Shown one piece after another: positions 49,764-59,116 of a DNA stretch of 64,000 bases. Made by a program: the position numbers and the translations under genes. The DNA comes from Rhodococcus antarcticus. Lineage in GTDB: Bacteria > Actinomycetota > Actinomycetes > Mycobacteriales > Mycobacteriaceae. The stretch is taken from contig NZ_CP110617.1 in the NCBI RefSeq assembly GCF_026153295.1, positions 35,636-99,635 on the forward strand. The letters run 5' to 3'. The notes under the pieces are model-generated. The model saw only the letters and a program-made list of their open reading frames with translations, had not been told where the DNA came from and did not search any database. How positions within the stretch are numbered: position 1 is the stretch's first letter; every line of letters starts with the position of its first letter.

Positions 49764-50969
49764 ATGGCCGAGCTGCTCATCAGGGTGGGTTCACAGGACG
49801 TAGCGCTCATGAACCGTGTCTTCGGCCTGGACGGTGCCCGAGCGGCAGCATGGCGCCCCGACCGGCTCGTCGTGGACGCTCACGTTCCCGCGAAGACGTC
49901 CGAACTTGCCGCCATAGCTCGCCGCGCGGGGGTTCCGTTCCTCGTCGATCCCCAGACGTACTTCCTGCAGGGCGCCCAGCACTCTGGAGACCCCTGGGCC
50001 CAGCTGCCCTTCGGCGACCCTCGACCCCTGACCGCCGCAGACTTGGCGAGCACTGCCACCCAGGACGCTCTGATCGCGACGTGCATCGACTACCAGATCG
50101 CGGCCGGCGCCACCGCGATCATCGCGCCGTACCTGCACCTCGAACGACTCGGCGACGGCCTCGTCTTCGTTCAGGCAGCTCTCTGGAAGCGAACAGCTGC
50201 CCTGCTGGCCGCCCGCGGCAATCAGCTCCCGGTCATCGCGGTCGTAGCCCTCGGATGGCGCCTGCTTGACCCGTCTACGGACAAAGACCTGATCCCCGTC
50301 TGGGAAGCACTCGATGCTCTGCACCCCACCGAGGTGGCGATCGCCGCCACCAAAGCGCACATGGGGTCCACCGCCGTAGACCGCCTGCACCACCTCGTCA
50401 TGCTCATCAACAAGCTCACGCCCGCCTACCCCGTGCTGGCCTGGCAGCAAGGACTACTCGGCGAGGCCTGCGTCGCAGCGGGCGCCCGCGGATACGAGAC
50501 CGGGATGGCGATGCGAGAGCACTGTGACCTGCAGACCGCTCAGAACTCCCGCCGCACAGCGCCCACCGGTGGCCGAGGTGCGCCACCGGTGTACATCCCG
50601 GCCCTCGGCCGCGGCATCCCCAAAAAAACCGTGAGAGAACTACACACAGACCGCACGGTGTGGAGCTCCGTTCTCTGCGCAGACCCTCGGTGCTGCCCCT
50701 CAGGCGACCACGTCCTCAACGACGCCCGACAGCACGCCATCGTCTCCCGCGCACGAAGCCTCGCCGAGCTGACCCAGATCGATCGCGCCACCTGGCGATG
50801 GGCTGAAGTCTCCCGGCGGTCAGCCCACGGCATCCGGCTCAGTCAACGGATCAACAAGATCGCCGACCGAACCCCGGGCATGGCCCGGGTAGACACACGA
50901 GCACTAGAAGCCATCCACACCGTGTCCGACCAGCGCAGGCACCTCAGGCGACGACGCAAGGCCGCTTGA
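49764..50969 (+). CDS. Conserved protein of unknown function, barrel-like
   Basis: This 401-residue protein is not assigned to a family. It alternates strands and helices in a TIM-barrel-like way: VAIAATKAHMGS, AYPVLAWQQGLLGEACVAAG, ARGYETGMAMREHC. A cluster near residue 315, VLCADPRCCPSGDH, has three cysteines and could bind zinc. Barrel plus a Cys-rich segment loosely recalls tRNA-guanine transglycosylase relatives, but catalytic residues could not be matched. It is divergent from the RES/Xre operon, with which it may share control. Start after GAGAGG. Confidence 0.55.
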   Translation: MAELLIRVGSQDVALMNRVFGLDGARAAAWRPDRLVVDAHVPAKTSELAAIARRAGVPFLVDPQTYFLQGAQHSGDPWAQLPFGDPRPLTAADLASTATQDALIATCIDYQIAAGATAIIAPYLHLERLGDGLVFVQAALWKRTAALLAARGNQLPVIAVVALGWRLLDPSTDKDLIPVWEALDALHPTEVAIAATKAHMGSTAVDRLHHLVMLINKLTPAYPVLAWQQGLLGEACVAAGARGYETGMAMREHCDLQTAQNSRRTAPTGGRGAPPVYIPALGRGIPKKTVRELHTDRTVWSSVLCADPRCCPSGDHVLNDARQHAIVSRARSLAELTQIDRATWRWAEVSRRSAHGIRLSQRINKIADRTPGMARVDTRALEAIHTVSDQRRHLRRRRKAA

Positions 50970-51053
50970 TCTGACCTCGCACCAGCCCCCGATGGTGCAG
51001 ACGGTGCGGGCGCGTGGATCGAGCTCCCCTCCCTACGTACCCGACCTGCCGGG

Positions 51054-51097
51054 CCTCCGTCTCCCCCGCCACCGCTGCGTCGCGGGGGAGACGGAGG
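51054..51097. terminator. Strong hairpin between convergent genes
   Basis: A perfect 16-base-pair stem, CCTCCGTCTCCCCCGC with its complement, and a 12-base loop separate the 401-residue gene from the convergent 51099 gene. Confidence 0.75.
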
Positions 51098-51098
51098 G

Positions 51099-51635
51099 CT
51101 AGGACGTTGACGCGGCGGTTGCCACAGCACGGCCCCGCGCGCCCACCGGTGCGTTCTGCGATGCGTTGATCGTCAGGGCGGTGCCGGCGAGAACGACCTG
51201 GACCCCGGCCAACGCCACGCCACCCCACATCCCCACCTGCATCCAACCGACACCGTCACCCATGTCGGCTTGCATCTGGTCCGCGCTCATGGTCGACCAC
51301 GGCGCCGCCAGCAGAAGCACGTGTGCCAGAAGCATCCCGGCGTACATCAGCCCGGTCATCGCCCACACGCGGTCCGAGGGGCCACGCGAGAGAGCCCGCA
51401 CACACGGCAGGCAGCCCATGGCCATGACCACGAGTAGGCCTCGAACCAGGGTGCCACCGTGCCCTGGCATGACGGCCGTCAGCAGGTGCAGGACCACGCA
51501 GAGGCCACCGACAACGACGGCCGTCCCAGCGAGCACCGGAACCAGCCGGCCCGGCCGGGACGCACCGTGGTCTGCGGTGCGCCCCGGCAGAACAGCTGAC
51601 CGCCTGCCACGAGCTGGGGAGTGGTCGCCTGTCAT
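51099..51635 (-). CDS. Four-helix membrane protein, unknown
   Basis: This 178-residue membrane protein has helices at about residues 30-50, 62-77, 92-110 and 133-150. Met and Cys pairs occur in MAMGCLPCVRAL and STMSADQMQADMGDGVGWMQ. No family is assigned. It overlaps the permease stop by 4 bases, making it last in the amine oxidase operon; the Met residues could bind copper for that enzyme, which is inference. Confidence 0.55.
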   Translation of the reverse strand: MTGDHSPARGRRSAVLPGRTADHGASRPGRLVPVLAGTAVVVGGLCVVLHLLTAVMPGHGGTLVRGLLVVMAMGCLPCVRALSRGPSDRVWAMTGLMYAGMLLAHVLLLAAPWSTMSADQMQADMGDGVGWMQVGMWGGVALAGVQVVLAGTALTINASQNAPVGARGRAVATAASTS

Positions 51636-53101
51636 GGGTGAGTGGTGGTTGGCCGGACACTGCTCGCCTGAACAGGGAGCGGGTCCTCCTCCATCATCCC
51701 TACCTCACGCACCCGCGCCGGGTCGGTGATCCGGACGTAGAGGAACCAGACCAGTCCGAGCACCACCACGCCCACGAAGATGTAGGGCAGCAGGTCGTAG
51801 GGCGGTTCCGGCACCGGGACAACGTTCTTGTAGGCGATGTACAGCAACGCGAGCACGACCATGACGGCAACGACGGTGAACATCGGATTCGCCTCCCGGC
51901 GCCGCCGCAGGAAGATCGGTAGTGCCACCGCCATGAGGAGGTAGGCGAGCATGTATCCGAAGGTGCCGATGGTCCCGGTGTAGGCGTAGATATTCAGGGG
52001 CGTGGTGCCGGTGGCGACCATGACGAGCGGCACTGCCGCGACGACGGGGGTGCCCAGCCAGATCGCCACGTGCGGGGTCTTGTGGACGGGGTGTGCTCGC
52101 GCGAACACCGACGGGAGCAGACCCTCCTCGCCCATCGTGTACAGCACCCGGGATGCCGCGTTGATGCTGGCGACGATGACCGCGAAGAACGACGAGGTGA
52201 TCCCGAGGTCGATGACCCACGAGACACTGCCCAGGCCGTTCTGGGTGGCCAGGTCGCTGATGGGGGCGGCACTCGTACCCAGTCCGTCAGGGCCACCAAA
52301 GCCCAGCACCGAGGTGTACGCGGCGAAGATGTAGAGCAGCCCCACGAGGACGGCGCTGCCGAGCACCGCCCGGGGAATTGCCCGGTGCGGGTTGCGTGCC
52401 TCAGCGCCGAGAGACGCTGAGCTCTCGAAACCGACGAAGCCAAGCACCGCGAGGACGATCCCGAACGTGACGCCATCGAACGTGACGCCCTGCAGCTGGA
52501 CCTGGGAGGTGTCCAGGGAGAACCCGTTTCGGGCCAGGACGACGATGAGGACCACCAGCACAGCGAGAACGGAGAAGATCTCGAGCACAAGGCCGAGCCG
52601 GGTGGAGATCTTGATGCCGGTGACAGCCAACCGCCCGGCGGCGGCAGCGAGCACCACGTAGATGATCACTTGGGTGAGGGTGGCGCTGCCGGAAAGCCCC
52701 ATCGTGGTGAGGAGGTTTCCGAGGTAGATGCCGGACCCGGCGAGACCGACCATGGCGATACAGGTGTAGCCGATGACCAGGCCCCATCCCGCCGCAAACG
52801 CCCCGGCCGGCCCGAGCCCTCGGGCCACGTAGCTGTAGAGCGAGCCCGAGGAGGCGAACCGCCGGGCGAACTGGGCCACGCACAGCCCGATGAGAAGAAC
52901 AACGACCATCGCAACCAGGTAGGAGATCCACGCACCGGAACCGGCGTAGAGAACGATCAACGCGGGTCCAGTGGCCATGACTGCGCTCGGCGCGATCCCG
53001 GACACGGACTGCGCGAGGACCTCAATCTGGCTCATCGACTCGTGGGCGAGTCCACGGTCGGTGTGGGTGGCGGGGGGAACTTCCGCCGCGGACCGGGTCA
53101 C
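51632..53101 (-). CDS. APC-family amino acid/amine permease
   Basis: This 489-residue transporter has about 12 helices. IEVLAQSVSGIAPSAVMATG gives the glycine-rich first helix motif and GFVGFESSASLGAEARNPHR the conserved loop of the APC superfamily. It follows the copper amine oxidase with a 4-base overlap, so it probably imports a primary amine or its precursor for oxidation. GTG 53101 is fixed by that overlap. Confidence 0.85.
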   Translation of the reverse strand: MTRSAAEVPPATHTDRGLAHESMSQIEVLAQSVSGIAPSAVMATGPALIVLYAGSGAWISYLVAMVVVLLIGLCVAQFARRFASSGSLYSYVARGLGPAGAFAAGWGLVIGYTCIAMVGLAGSGIYLGNLLTTMGLSGSATLTQVIIYVVLAAAAGRLAVTGIKISTRLGLVLEIFSVLAVLVVLIVVLARNGFSLDTSQVQLQGVTFDGVTFGIVLAVLGFVGFESSASLGAEARNPHRAIPRAVLGSAVLVGLLYIFAAYTSVLGFGGPDGLGTSAAPISDLATQNGLGSVSWVIDLGITSSFFAVIVASINAASRVLYTMGEEGLLPSVFARAHPVHKTPHVAIWLGTPVVAAVPLVMVATGTTPLNIYAYTGTIGTFGYMLAYLLMAVALPIFLRRRREANPMFTVVAVMVVLALLYIAYKNVVPVPEPPYDLLPYIFVGVVVLGLVWFLYVRITDPARVREVGMMEEDPLPVQASSVRPTTTHP

Positions 53102-55095
53102 GGCATGACCTGTTCGCGCGCACCCTCGCCGACCTGCGCACCGCCGGCGTGGCACGCGGGGATGGAGCGGGGCATGTCCAGAGCCGGGTTGCCGTCGAAG
53201 AACCCGAACGGCTTGAGGTGGAACCCGGCATAGCCGACGGGCATGATCGGCCAGTCCTCCGGGCGAACTGCGTGGTGGGCGCCGAAGGAGTACCACACGA
53301 CGACGTCCTGGTCCTCGAGGGATCGGTCGGCCTTGGCGAACTCCGGCAGGCCTCCTGGCGTGTTGTTCTGGTTGGGGTAGTCACCGGCGGCGTACATCTC
53401 GCCGGGGTCATAGGCGGTGACCCAGAGGTGCTTGTAGGCGAACTGGGCGCGGGACCAGGCCTGCGAGCCCTCACCCTGCATCGGGAGCACGTTCTCCCCC
53501 GGCATCAGCTTGTACCCGACAGGTTGCCCGAGCTCGTTGACCTCGGTGGGGTTGACGACCTGCCAGGTGCGGGCCACGAGCGGGTTGATCAGCCGCTGGG
53601 CCTCGCTTTCCCGCGCCAACAGCGTCTTCTGCGACACCCAGGCGTTGCCGTAGGGGTTGTCCGCACCCGGGGGCAGCGCGACCGCGTCGACCTCGTAGAC
53701 GGAGTTGCCGACGCCGTCGAGCTGCATGTCCAGGCGCACGTTGAAGAAGTGCTGGTGGTTGGGGCCGTACAGCCCAGGAGCCACCAAGTTGCCGAAACGT
53801 GGCTGCTCACCGACCGGGATCGCTCCCGTGGAGATGACCCCGGACAGCTTCACCTCGTACTGGATGGTGCCGTCGGTGTAGAGGTACCAGAAGAACCCGT
53901 ACTCATAGTTCCCGACGGTGGCGAAGCACGAGATGACCAGTCGACGTGAGCGCCGGACCTCGACCTTCTCGGTCCGGAAGTCGGTGTGCTTCCAGCCGAC
54001 ACCGAAATCTTCCTCGTGCATGCAGATGGCGTTCGGGATCGTCAGCGGGTGACCGTCCTGGTCGTTGGCGACCGCATCGAAGTAGCGGATCTCGCCCAGG
54101 CAGTCGCAGCCCAGCTGAAGCGGGTTCAGCAGGAGTCCGACCCCGTACTCGCCCTCGTCGAAGACGTTCTTGATGCGATGGGTGGGGGCTGGGTCGCCGT
54201 AGGGGATGTACATCTCCGACAGTGATGCCCGGTAGATGATCGGACGTACCCGGCCCCGGTCTTCGTAGCCGATCTGGTGCAGAACAAGACCCTCCCTCGG
54301 GGAGTACCCCACCCGCAGCCGCCACTTCTGCCAGCTCACGGCATGGCCCTCGACGGTGAAGCTCGCCCCTTCGGGCTGGGTGATCTCGATCGGCCGAACG
54401 TCCCCACGGAGCCCGGTGTGCGCCGGCCGGTTGTCGTCGTCGAACATCAGCTCCGGCATGTAGTTGCCGGCCTTCTCCGGAACAGCCACCACACCATGGT
54501 CACGGACGTCGATGACCTCCATGAGGTCTAGGTCGACGAGCACGATGAGTCCCTCGACCGGCCGGGCGTAGCCGTTGTCGTCCTCCCGGGACCGGAGGAA
54601 GGTCAACGGCCGTATGAGACGGCGGCCCAGCGGGTCCTCGATGTCGTATCCCGCCGCCCAGGGATCGATCATCGCCAGCGAGAAGTCCGTGACGCCGCGC
54701 TTCCGCATCGCCTCCTGCCACTCGGGGTTCGCGCGGGTGACCTCCTCGGTCTGGAAGAACTCCTCCAGCATGATGCTGGGCTGCGCACCCTCCACCACAC
54801 GCCACGAGCTCACTGCCCGCGAGGACAGGGACACCACCGTCTCTACCGTCTGCTGGTTCGAGCGGTCGTACAGCACCACGAACGCCGACCGCTCAGGAGC
54901 CTCGGCACTACCCTCCACGAAGCCCAGGACCTCCCGCTTGGGGGGCTCGTGCAGCGCAATGGAGACGAAGCGAACCCGAGCATCGAGACTCCGCTGTTCC
55001 CGGAGGATGGCCGACACCTGGTCGATCTCGGCCGCGCTCAACGGTTCCAGCGGGTGATTCACAGTGGTTCTGACGTCGGACAACCGTGCCGTCAT
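53098..55095 (-). CDS. Copper amine oxidase
   Basis: This 665-residue enzyme oxidises primary amines to aldehyde, ammonia and hydrogen peroxide. The cofactor motif GNYEYGFFW contains the Tyr near residue 397 that self-converts to topaquinone. Copper ligands lie in NHQHFFNVRLD near residue 453 and SFGAHHAVRPEDWPIMP near residue 618, and the catalytic Asp is upstream. The length is normal. It has no signal peptide, so it is cytoplasmic or non-classically exported. It leads an operon with a permease and a membrane protein. Confidence 0.95.
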   Translation of the reverse strand: MTARLSDVRTTVNHPLEPLSAAEIDQVSAILREQRSLDARVRFVSIALHEPPKREVLGFVEGSAEAPERSAFVVLYDRSNQQTVETVVSLSSRAVSSWRVVEGAQPSIMLEEFFQTEEVTRANPEWQEAMRKRGVTDFSLAMIDPWAAGYDIEDPLGRRLIRPLTFLRSREDDNGYARPVEGLIVLVDLDLMEVIDVRDHGVVAVPEKAGNYMPELMFDDDNRPAHTGLRGDVRPIEITQPEGASFTVEGHAVSWQKWRLRVGYSPREGLVLHQIGYEDRGRVRPIIYRASLSEMYIPYGDPAPTHRIKNVFDEGEYGVGLLLNPLQLGCDCLGEIRYFDAVANDQDGHPLTIPNAICMHEEDFGVGWKHTDFRTEKVEVRRSRRLVISCFATVGNYEYGFFWYLYTDGTIQYEVKLSGVISTGAIPVGEQPRFGNLVAPGLYGPNHQHFFNVRLDMQLDGVGNSVYEVDAVALPPGADNPYGNAWVSQKTLLARESEAQRLINPLVARTWQVVNPTEVNELGQPVGYKLMPGENVLPMQGEGSQAWSRAQFAYKHLWVTAYDPGEMYAAGDYPNQNNTPGGLPEFAKADRSLEDQDVVVWYSFGAHHAVRPEDWPIMPVGYAGFHLKPFGFFDGNPALDMPRSIPACHAGGAQVGEGAREQVMP

Positions 55096-55502
55096 CGGGT
55101 CTCCTTCAAAGCGCAGGGGCTCGGGCGAAACCTGGGTAACACCTCGCCAGTAGACTCCCTGCCATGACGCAAGTCACGCATCAGTTTGAATGAGAATGTC
55201 CTCCTAACTATTCTCATTTCAAGCAGACGAATCGGATCTACTCGGCGCTGCACGATGGGGTTGCCTCAGCCCCCTCGTAGACAGCGGTCGCGCTAGTTCA
55301 GTTCTCAAGGACCAAGCCGTGGGCGTCGGCCAGATGACCGACCCGGCCCTGGTGTGGTACGAACCCGATCCAGGCAAGTAAGAACCCGGAAACCCGCCTC
55401 GCCACCGCTGTTCTCCATCAGCCCCCGGCCGCAGACCACGACTACGGGTTACCCTCCGAACGCAGCCACGATTATTTTTGCCTGCTTACCCCAAGGAGGG
55501 CG
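55096..55502. other. Divergent regulatory region between amine oxidase and permease
   Basis: No gene is recognised. It holds the AATGAGAAT dyad at 55189-55218 and must contain promoters in both directions. Its AT content is higher than in the rest of the window. Confidence 0.5.
55189..55218. promoter_or_regulatory. Inverted repeat AATGAGAAT-N12-ATTCTCATT
   Basis: Perfect 9-base arms, extended by TTG on the left and TCAA on the right with one extra base, lie 94 bases before the amine oxidase start. It is a likely operator, perhaps for the IclR regulator encoded nearby. Confidence 0.6.
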
Positions 55503-56999
55503 ATGGTCGTGACGCCACCGCAAACGGGTTGGACACGCGCGGAATCACCCGTCGCAGGCCTGCGTCGACGCGGGCTGACACTTACTCAGGTTCTCGCCCA
55601 GTCCGTGGCGGCGGTGGCACCGTCCGCGGCAATGGTCACGTTGCCGGGCATCGTCATCGCCGAGGTCGGTAGCGCCGCCATCGCGTGTTTCGCTGTCGCC
55701 GCCGCAATTGTGTTTTTAGTGGGCTACTGTCTTTCCCACTTCGCACGGCGCATGGCCTCGGCCAGTGGACTCTACAGTTATACCGCTAAAGGGCTTGGTC
55801 CGGTGGCCGCGTTCACAGCAGGTTGGGCGCTGATGATTGGCTACCTAGGCATCGCCCTCGCCAGCGTCCTCGCCAGTGCGTTGTACTTCACGTCGTTGAT
55901 CGAACTAGTTGGTCTTGCCGCTGCCGGTTCGACCGTCGTGTTATCGGCTACGATACCGGTCCTCGCCGGCCTGGCGGCCTTACTCATGGTGCGCGGGATC
56001 AAGCTGTCGGCGCGCGTAGCTCTTGGCCTGGAAGTTACGTCAATTGCCTTGATCTTGGCGGCGTTGGCCATACTGAAGATCAATCAGGCTGAGGGCATCA
56101 CTGCCCCGCCGGCTTCCACGGGCCGGCTCACCATCGATGCCGTCGGCCTCGGAGTCGTGCTCGCCGTGACCTCGTTCGTCGGATTCGAGAGCGCCGGAAC
56201 GTTGGGGGTCGAGGCGAAGCGTCCGCTTGTGTCGATCGCGCGAGCCATGCGATGGCTCCCCCTGGTACTCGGGGTCCTCTACCTGGTTGCCGTCACTGCG
56301 CAGGTAGCCACCTTGGCCGCCGCGCCGTTGGACATTGGGCGCAGCCCGACCCCGGTCGCCGACCTCACACGCTTACGCGGTGACACTGCGCTCTCGGCGG
56401 TGATTGATATTGGCGTCGCTGCGTCTTTTTTCGCTTGCATCATAGGCTCAGGCAACGCATTCGTGCGCATCGTCTTCAGCATGGGCCGGGAAGGCATATT
56501 CCCTACCGTCCTGGGCCGTACCCACCGCCGATACGCCACTCCCCATATTGCGACAGTGGCCCTGTTGACGTTGTTGGTCTTCGTACCACTGATCATGGTT
56601 GTGGCCCACACTGCTCCGAGAACCTCTCTCGTTGCACTGCTCACTCTCTCCGCGTTCGGATATCTCACCTCGTACACCTTGGTGTGCATCGCAACACCAA
56701 CATTTTTATGGCGCATCGGCGAACTCACCGCCCGCCCCTTACTCGCCGGAATTGTTGCATCCCTCACGATGGGGACCATCATCTACGCCGCCTTCGCCGC
56801 CACTCTCTCCGCCGATTCGAGCGTCCCCATCGCATTCCTCCTGACTATGGTGACTGGTTGGCTTCTCCTGGGCGCAATATGGCTCAACGACAGATCAAGA
56901 CTCCGGAACATTGGGGTCTACGACGAAACGCTCACCCGTGACGTCTATATCGGTGTGACGCCATATGGAAACGACATGGCGGAGACCGATGGGCGCTAG
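55503..56999 (+). CDS. APC-family permease with atypical codon use
   Basis: This 498-residue transporter has about 12 helices, with LTQVLAQSVAAVAPSAAMVT and SFVGFESAGTLGVEAKRPLV matching the first permease. The gene uses ATA, TTT, TTA and AGT-type codons much more than its neighbours, so it probably came from a lower-GC donor. It is followed by an IclR gene and divergent from the amine oxidase operon. A GGAGG-like site precedes ATG 55503. Confidence 0.85.
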   Translation: MVVTPPQTGWTRAESPVAGLRRRGLTLTQVLAQSVAAVAPSAAMVTLPGIVIAEVGSAAIACFAVAAAIVFLVGYCLSHFARRMASASGLYSYTAKGLGPVAAFTAGWALMIGYLGIALASVLASALYFTSLIELVGLAAAGSTVVLSATIPVLAGLAALLMVRGIKLSARVALGLEVTSIALILAALAILKINQAEGITAPPASTGRLTIDAVGLGVVLAVTSFVGFESAGTLGVEAKRPLVSIARAMRWLPLVLGVLYLVAVTAQVATLAAAPLDIGRSPTPVADLTRLRGDTALSAVIDIGVAASFFACIIGSGNAFVRIVFSMGREGIFPTVLGRTHRRYATPHIATVALLTLLVFVPLIMVVAHTAPRTSLVALLTLSAFGYLTSYTLVCIATPTFLWRIGELTARPLLAGIVASLTMGTIIYAAFAATLSADSSVPIAFLLTMVTGWLLLGAIWLNDRSRLRNIGVYDETLTRDVYIGVTPYGNDMAETDGR

Positions 57000-57735
57000 C
57001 CTCTCGGGTCGCCAGCCCAAGGCGGTAGTGACCGCGCTCGAAGTTTTGGAAAAGGTGGCCACGAGCGGTACCGGAGTCACGGCGAAGGAGATTGCCCATT
57101 CACTGGGTCTACCTCCGGCCACGACGTACCGGCTGCTGAACATCTTGGTCGCCGAGGGGTACCTGGTGCGCCTGGCTGACCTCACCGGTTTTGCACTCGG
57201 CCAACGGATGGGCAGGTTGCTCGGGCCCACCCGGCCGCCGACGGTCTGCCACGCGGCACATCAACTTGTCACTCAGTTGCGGGAGAACATTCGCTTTGCG
57301 ATCTGCCTCGTGTGCTACTACCCCCCCACGACTGTGCAGGTCGTCGACGCAGACCCCGACCATGCGCTTCAGGCTGACGATACGTGGGTGCGTCACCTTC
57401 ACGCGTCGGCCGTGGGCAAGCTGCTCCTCAGCGAACAGGGCGACTGGCGTGACATCTTCCCCGAACGTCATTTAGTGGCGATCACTGCTCACACCATTAC
57501 CAGCCCCGCCGACATGGACAGCCAAGTCGTTAAATTCAGGGAGCGCGGGGTAGCCCACCAACTGGGTGAGCTGCGCTCCACCACCGCCTGCTACGCCGTC
57601 CCTGTTCGATCGGTGTCCGGCGCCCTGGTCGGCGCGCTAGCAATCTCGGGGCCGCTGGAACGCCAGGAAGCGCTTGCCGAACTAGTGCAGCCCATGCGCG
57701 ACTGCGCAGACCAACTAGGACCGCTCTTGGCCTGA
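56989..57735 (+). CDS. IclR family regulator
   Basis: This 248-residue regulator has an N-terminal winged helix (VTALEVLEKVATSGTGVTAK, then HSLGLPPATTYRLLNILVAE) and a C-terminal effector domain with LHASAVGKLLLS. It probably controls the permease and the amine oxidase operon, binding near 55189-55218. ATG 56989 has a GGAG site; ATG 56965 is an earlier alternative. The gene overlaps the permease stop. Confidence 0.85.
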   Translation: MGASLSGRQPKAVVTALEVLEKVATSGTGVTAKEIAHSLGLPPATTYRLLNILVAEGYLVRLADLTGFALGQRMGRLLGPTRPPTVCHAAHQLVTQLRENIRFAICLVCYYPPTTVQVVDADPDHALQADDTWVRHLHASAVGKLLLSEQGDWRDIFPERHLVAITAHTITSPADMDSQVVKFRERGVAHQLGELRSTTACYAVPVRSVSGALVGALAISGPLERQEALAELVQPMRDCADQLGPLLA

Positions 57736-57811
57736 CTCGGTCACCCGCGAAAAATGACCCTCACTGGGAACCGCCAGGGCGGTCACCGCAGCTGCCGGCC
57801 CCCGCGCAGGG

Positions 57812-58411
57812 TCAGTCGGGCAGGTCGGTAGCGGCGGGCACCACCAGGCCGAACATGTCGGTGATCGAGGCCAGGCTGGCCGCCTGCAGCGCCGCGGCGG
57901 ACACCACCTGGTCGTCGAGGCCAGGAAGCGCCCGGGTGGCCGTGGCCCCGGCGACGATGGTCGGGCGGTACCCGAGGCTGAATGCACCCCGCGCCGTCGA
58001 GTTGACGCACATATGCGTCATGAAACCGGCAATCACCAGGTCCCGTCGCGACGACTCCGACAGCAGCGCGAGCAGCTCGGTCTCGGTGAACGCGTTGGGA
58101 TACCCCTTGACCACGACGGGCTCATCCTTCCGGGGTGCCACCCGGGCTACGAACGCACCACTCTCCGCGGTCACGTCGAAGAGAGAGCCCACTCCATCGT
58201 CATGCTGGATGTGCACCACAGGGATCCCCGCGGTGCGGGCGCGCTCGAGCAGTGCCGCACCCTCGTCCAACGCGGCCTGCGCCCCCTCGAGCTCCAACAC
58301 CCCGCCGGTGTAGGTGTTCTGCATGTCCACCAAGATCAAGATTGACTCCGCCAACGATGCTGGCACCGAGGGAAGACCGGACAACGTGCGCAACGTCGGA
58401 TTCACAGCCAT
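57812..58411 (-). CDS. Isochorismatase-family cysteine hydrolase
   Basis: This 199-residue hydrolase has the catalytic triad pattern: Asp in ILILVDMQNTYTGG near residue 28, Lys in EPVVVKGYPNAF and Cys in GFMTHMCVNSTARGAF near residue 134. Relatives hydrolyse amides such as nicotinamide or carbamoyl compounds. It lies convergent to the IclR gene and may act on a nitrogen compound from the same pathway. Confidence 0.85.
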   Translation of the reverse strand: MAVNPTLRTLSGLPSVPASLAESILILVDMQNTYTGGVLELEGAQAALDEGAALLERARTAGIPVVHIQHDDGVGSLFDVTAESGAFVARVAPRKDEPVVVKGYPNAFTETELLALLSESSRRDLVIAGFMTHMCVNSTARGAFSLGYRPTIVAGATATRALPGLDDQVVSAAALQAASLASITDMFGLVVPAATDLPD

Positions 58412-58610
58412 GGCGATCTCCTCAAAGACTCAGCCGACCCGGTAGCGGCAGATCCACAATCGTAGTGAGCGCTCCGCGCACCACGCGGTGGTGGGGCGAC
58501 CACACCCGGCAGCTGACCTCGCCCAGTCATCGTCCCTTCCCGACAGCACGTCCTCGTCGGGGGTTGGCGCCCTGGTGGCGTGGTGCGTCAGCTGACGATC
58601 CCACTAACGT

Positions 58611-59012
58611 TCATGCGGCTGTCCGCAGGGCCCGGACCCGGTTGTTGCGGGCCTCGTGGGTGAGCTCGGCGAGGCCGAGGTGTTCCAGAAGCGGTGGCAG
58701 GTACATCCCGAACCGGCCCCGGTAGCCGTTGCGCTGGCCGTACCAGCCACCGACCGGGTTGCTCGGTGAACGCCCCCACGCCTCAACGGTGCCCTCGACC
58801 GCCGGCTTCTTCTCATCAGCGGCACCCAACGGCACCCAGTCGTCGCGCTCGAGCAACCACGCATGCAGATCCTCTACCGCCCGAGCCTGGTACCTCAACG
58901 TGGTGGCACCCACGACGCACACCAAGGTGGTCCCCTCGCGGTACATGCTGTACGTGGAGGTGCCCGGTGGCGTGCTCAGCTCCCACGGGTCCGCACGGGT
59001 TCCGATCTGCAT
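58611..59012 (-). CDS. Conserved small protein (DUF6855-like)
   Basis: This 133-residue protein contains GTRADPWELSTPPGTSTYSM, WVPLGAADEKKPAVEGTVEA and NPVGGWYGQRNGYRGRFGMY, a pattern of small actinobacterial proteins of unknown role (DUF6855 type). ATG 59012 gives the expected length. It is directly downstream of the serine recombinase, same strand. Confidence 0.65.
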   Translation of the reverse strand: MQIGTRADPWELSTPPGTSTYSMYREGTTLVCVVGATTLRYQARAVEDLHAWLLERDDWVPLGAADEKKPAVEGTVEAWGRSPSNPVGGWYGQRNGYRGRFGMYLPPLLEHLGLAELTHEARNNRVRALRTAA

Positions 59013-59116
59013 GACTGCCTCTCCCCAACTCCCAGGACGACCCGGCTGCGCGGAGTCACGCTGCCCCATCGAAGCCAACTGGGGTACCCCACAAAACACA
59101 ACGGGGGCTGCGGAAC

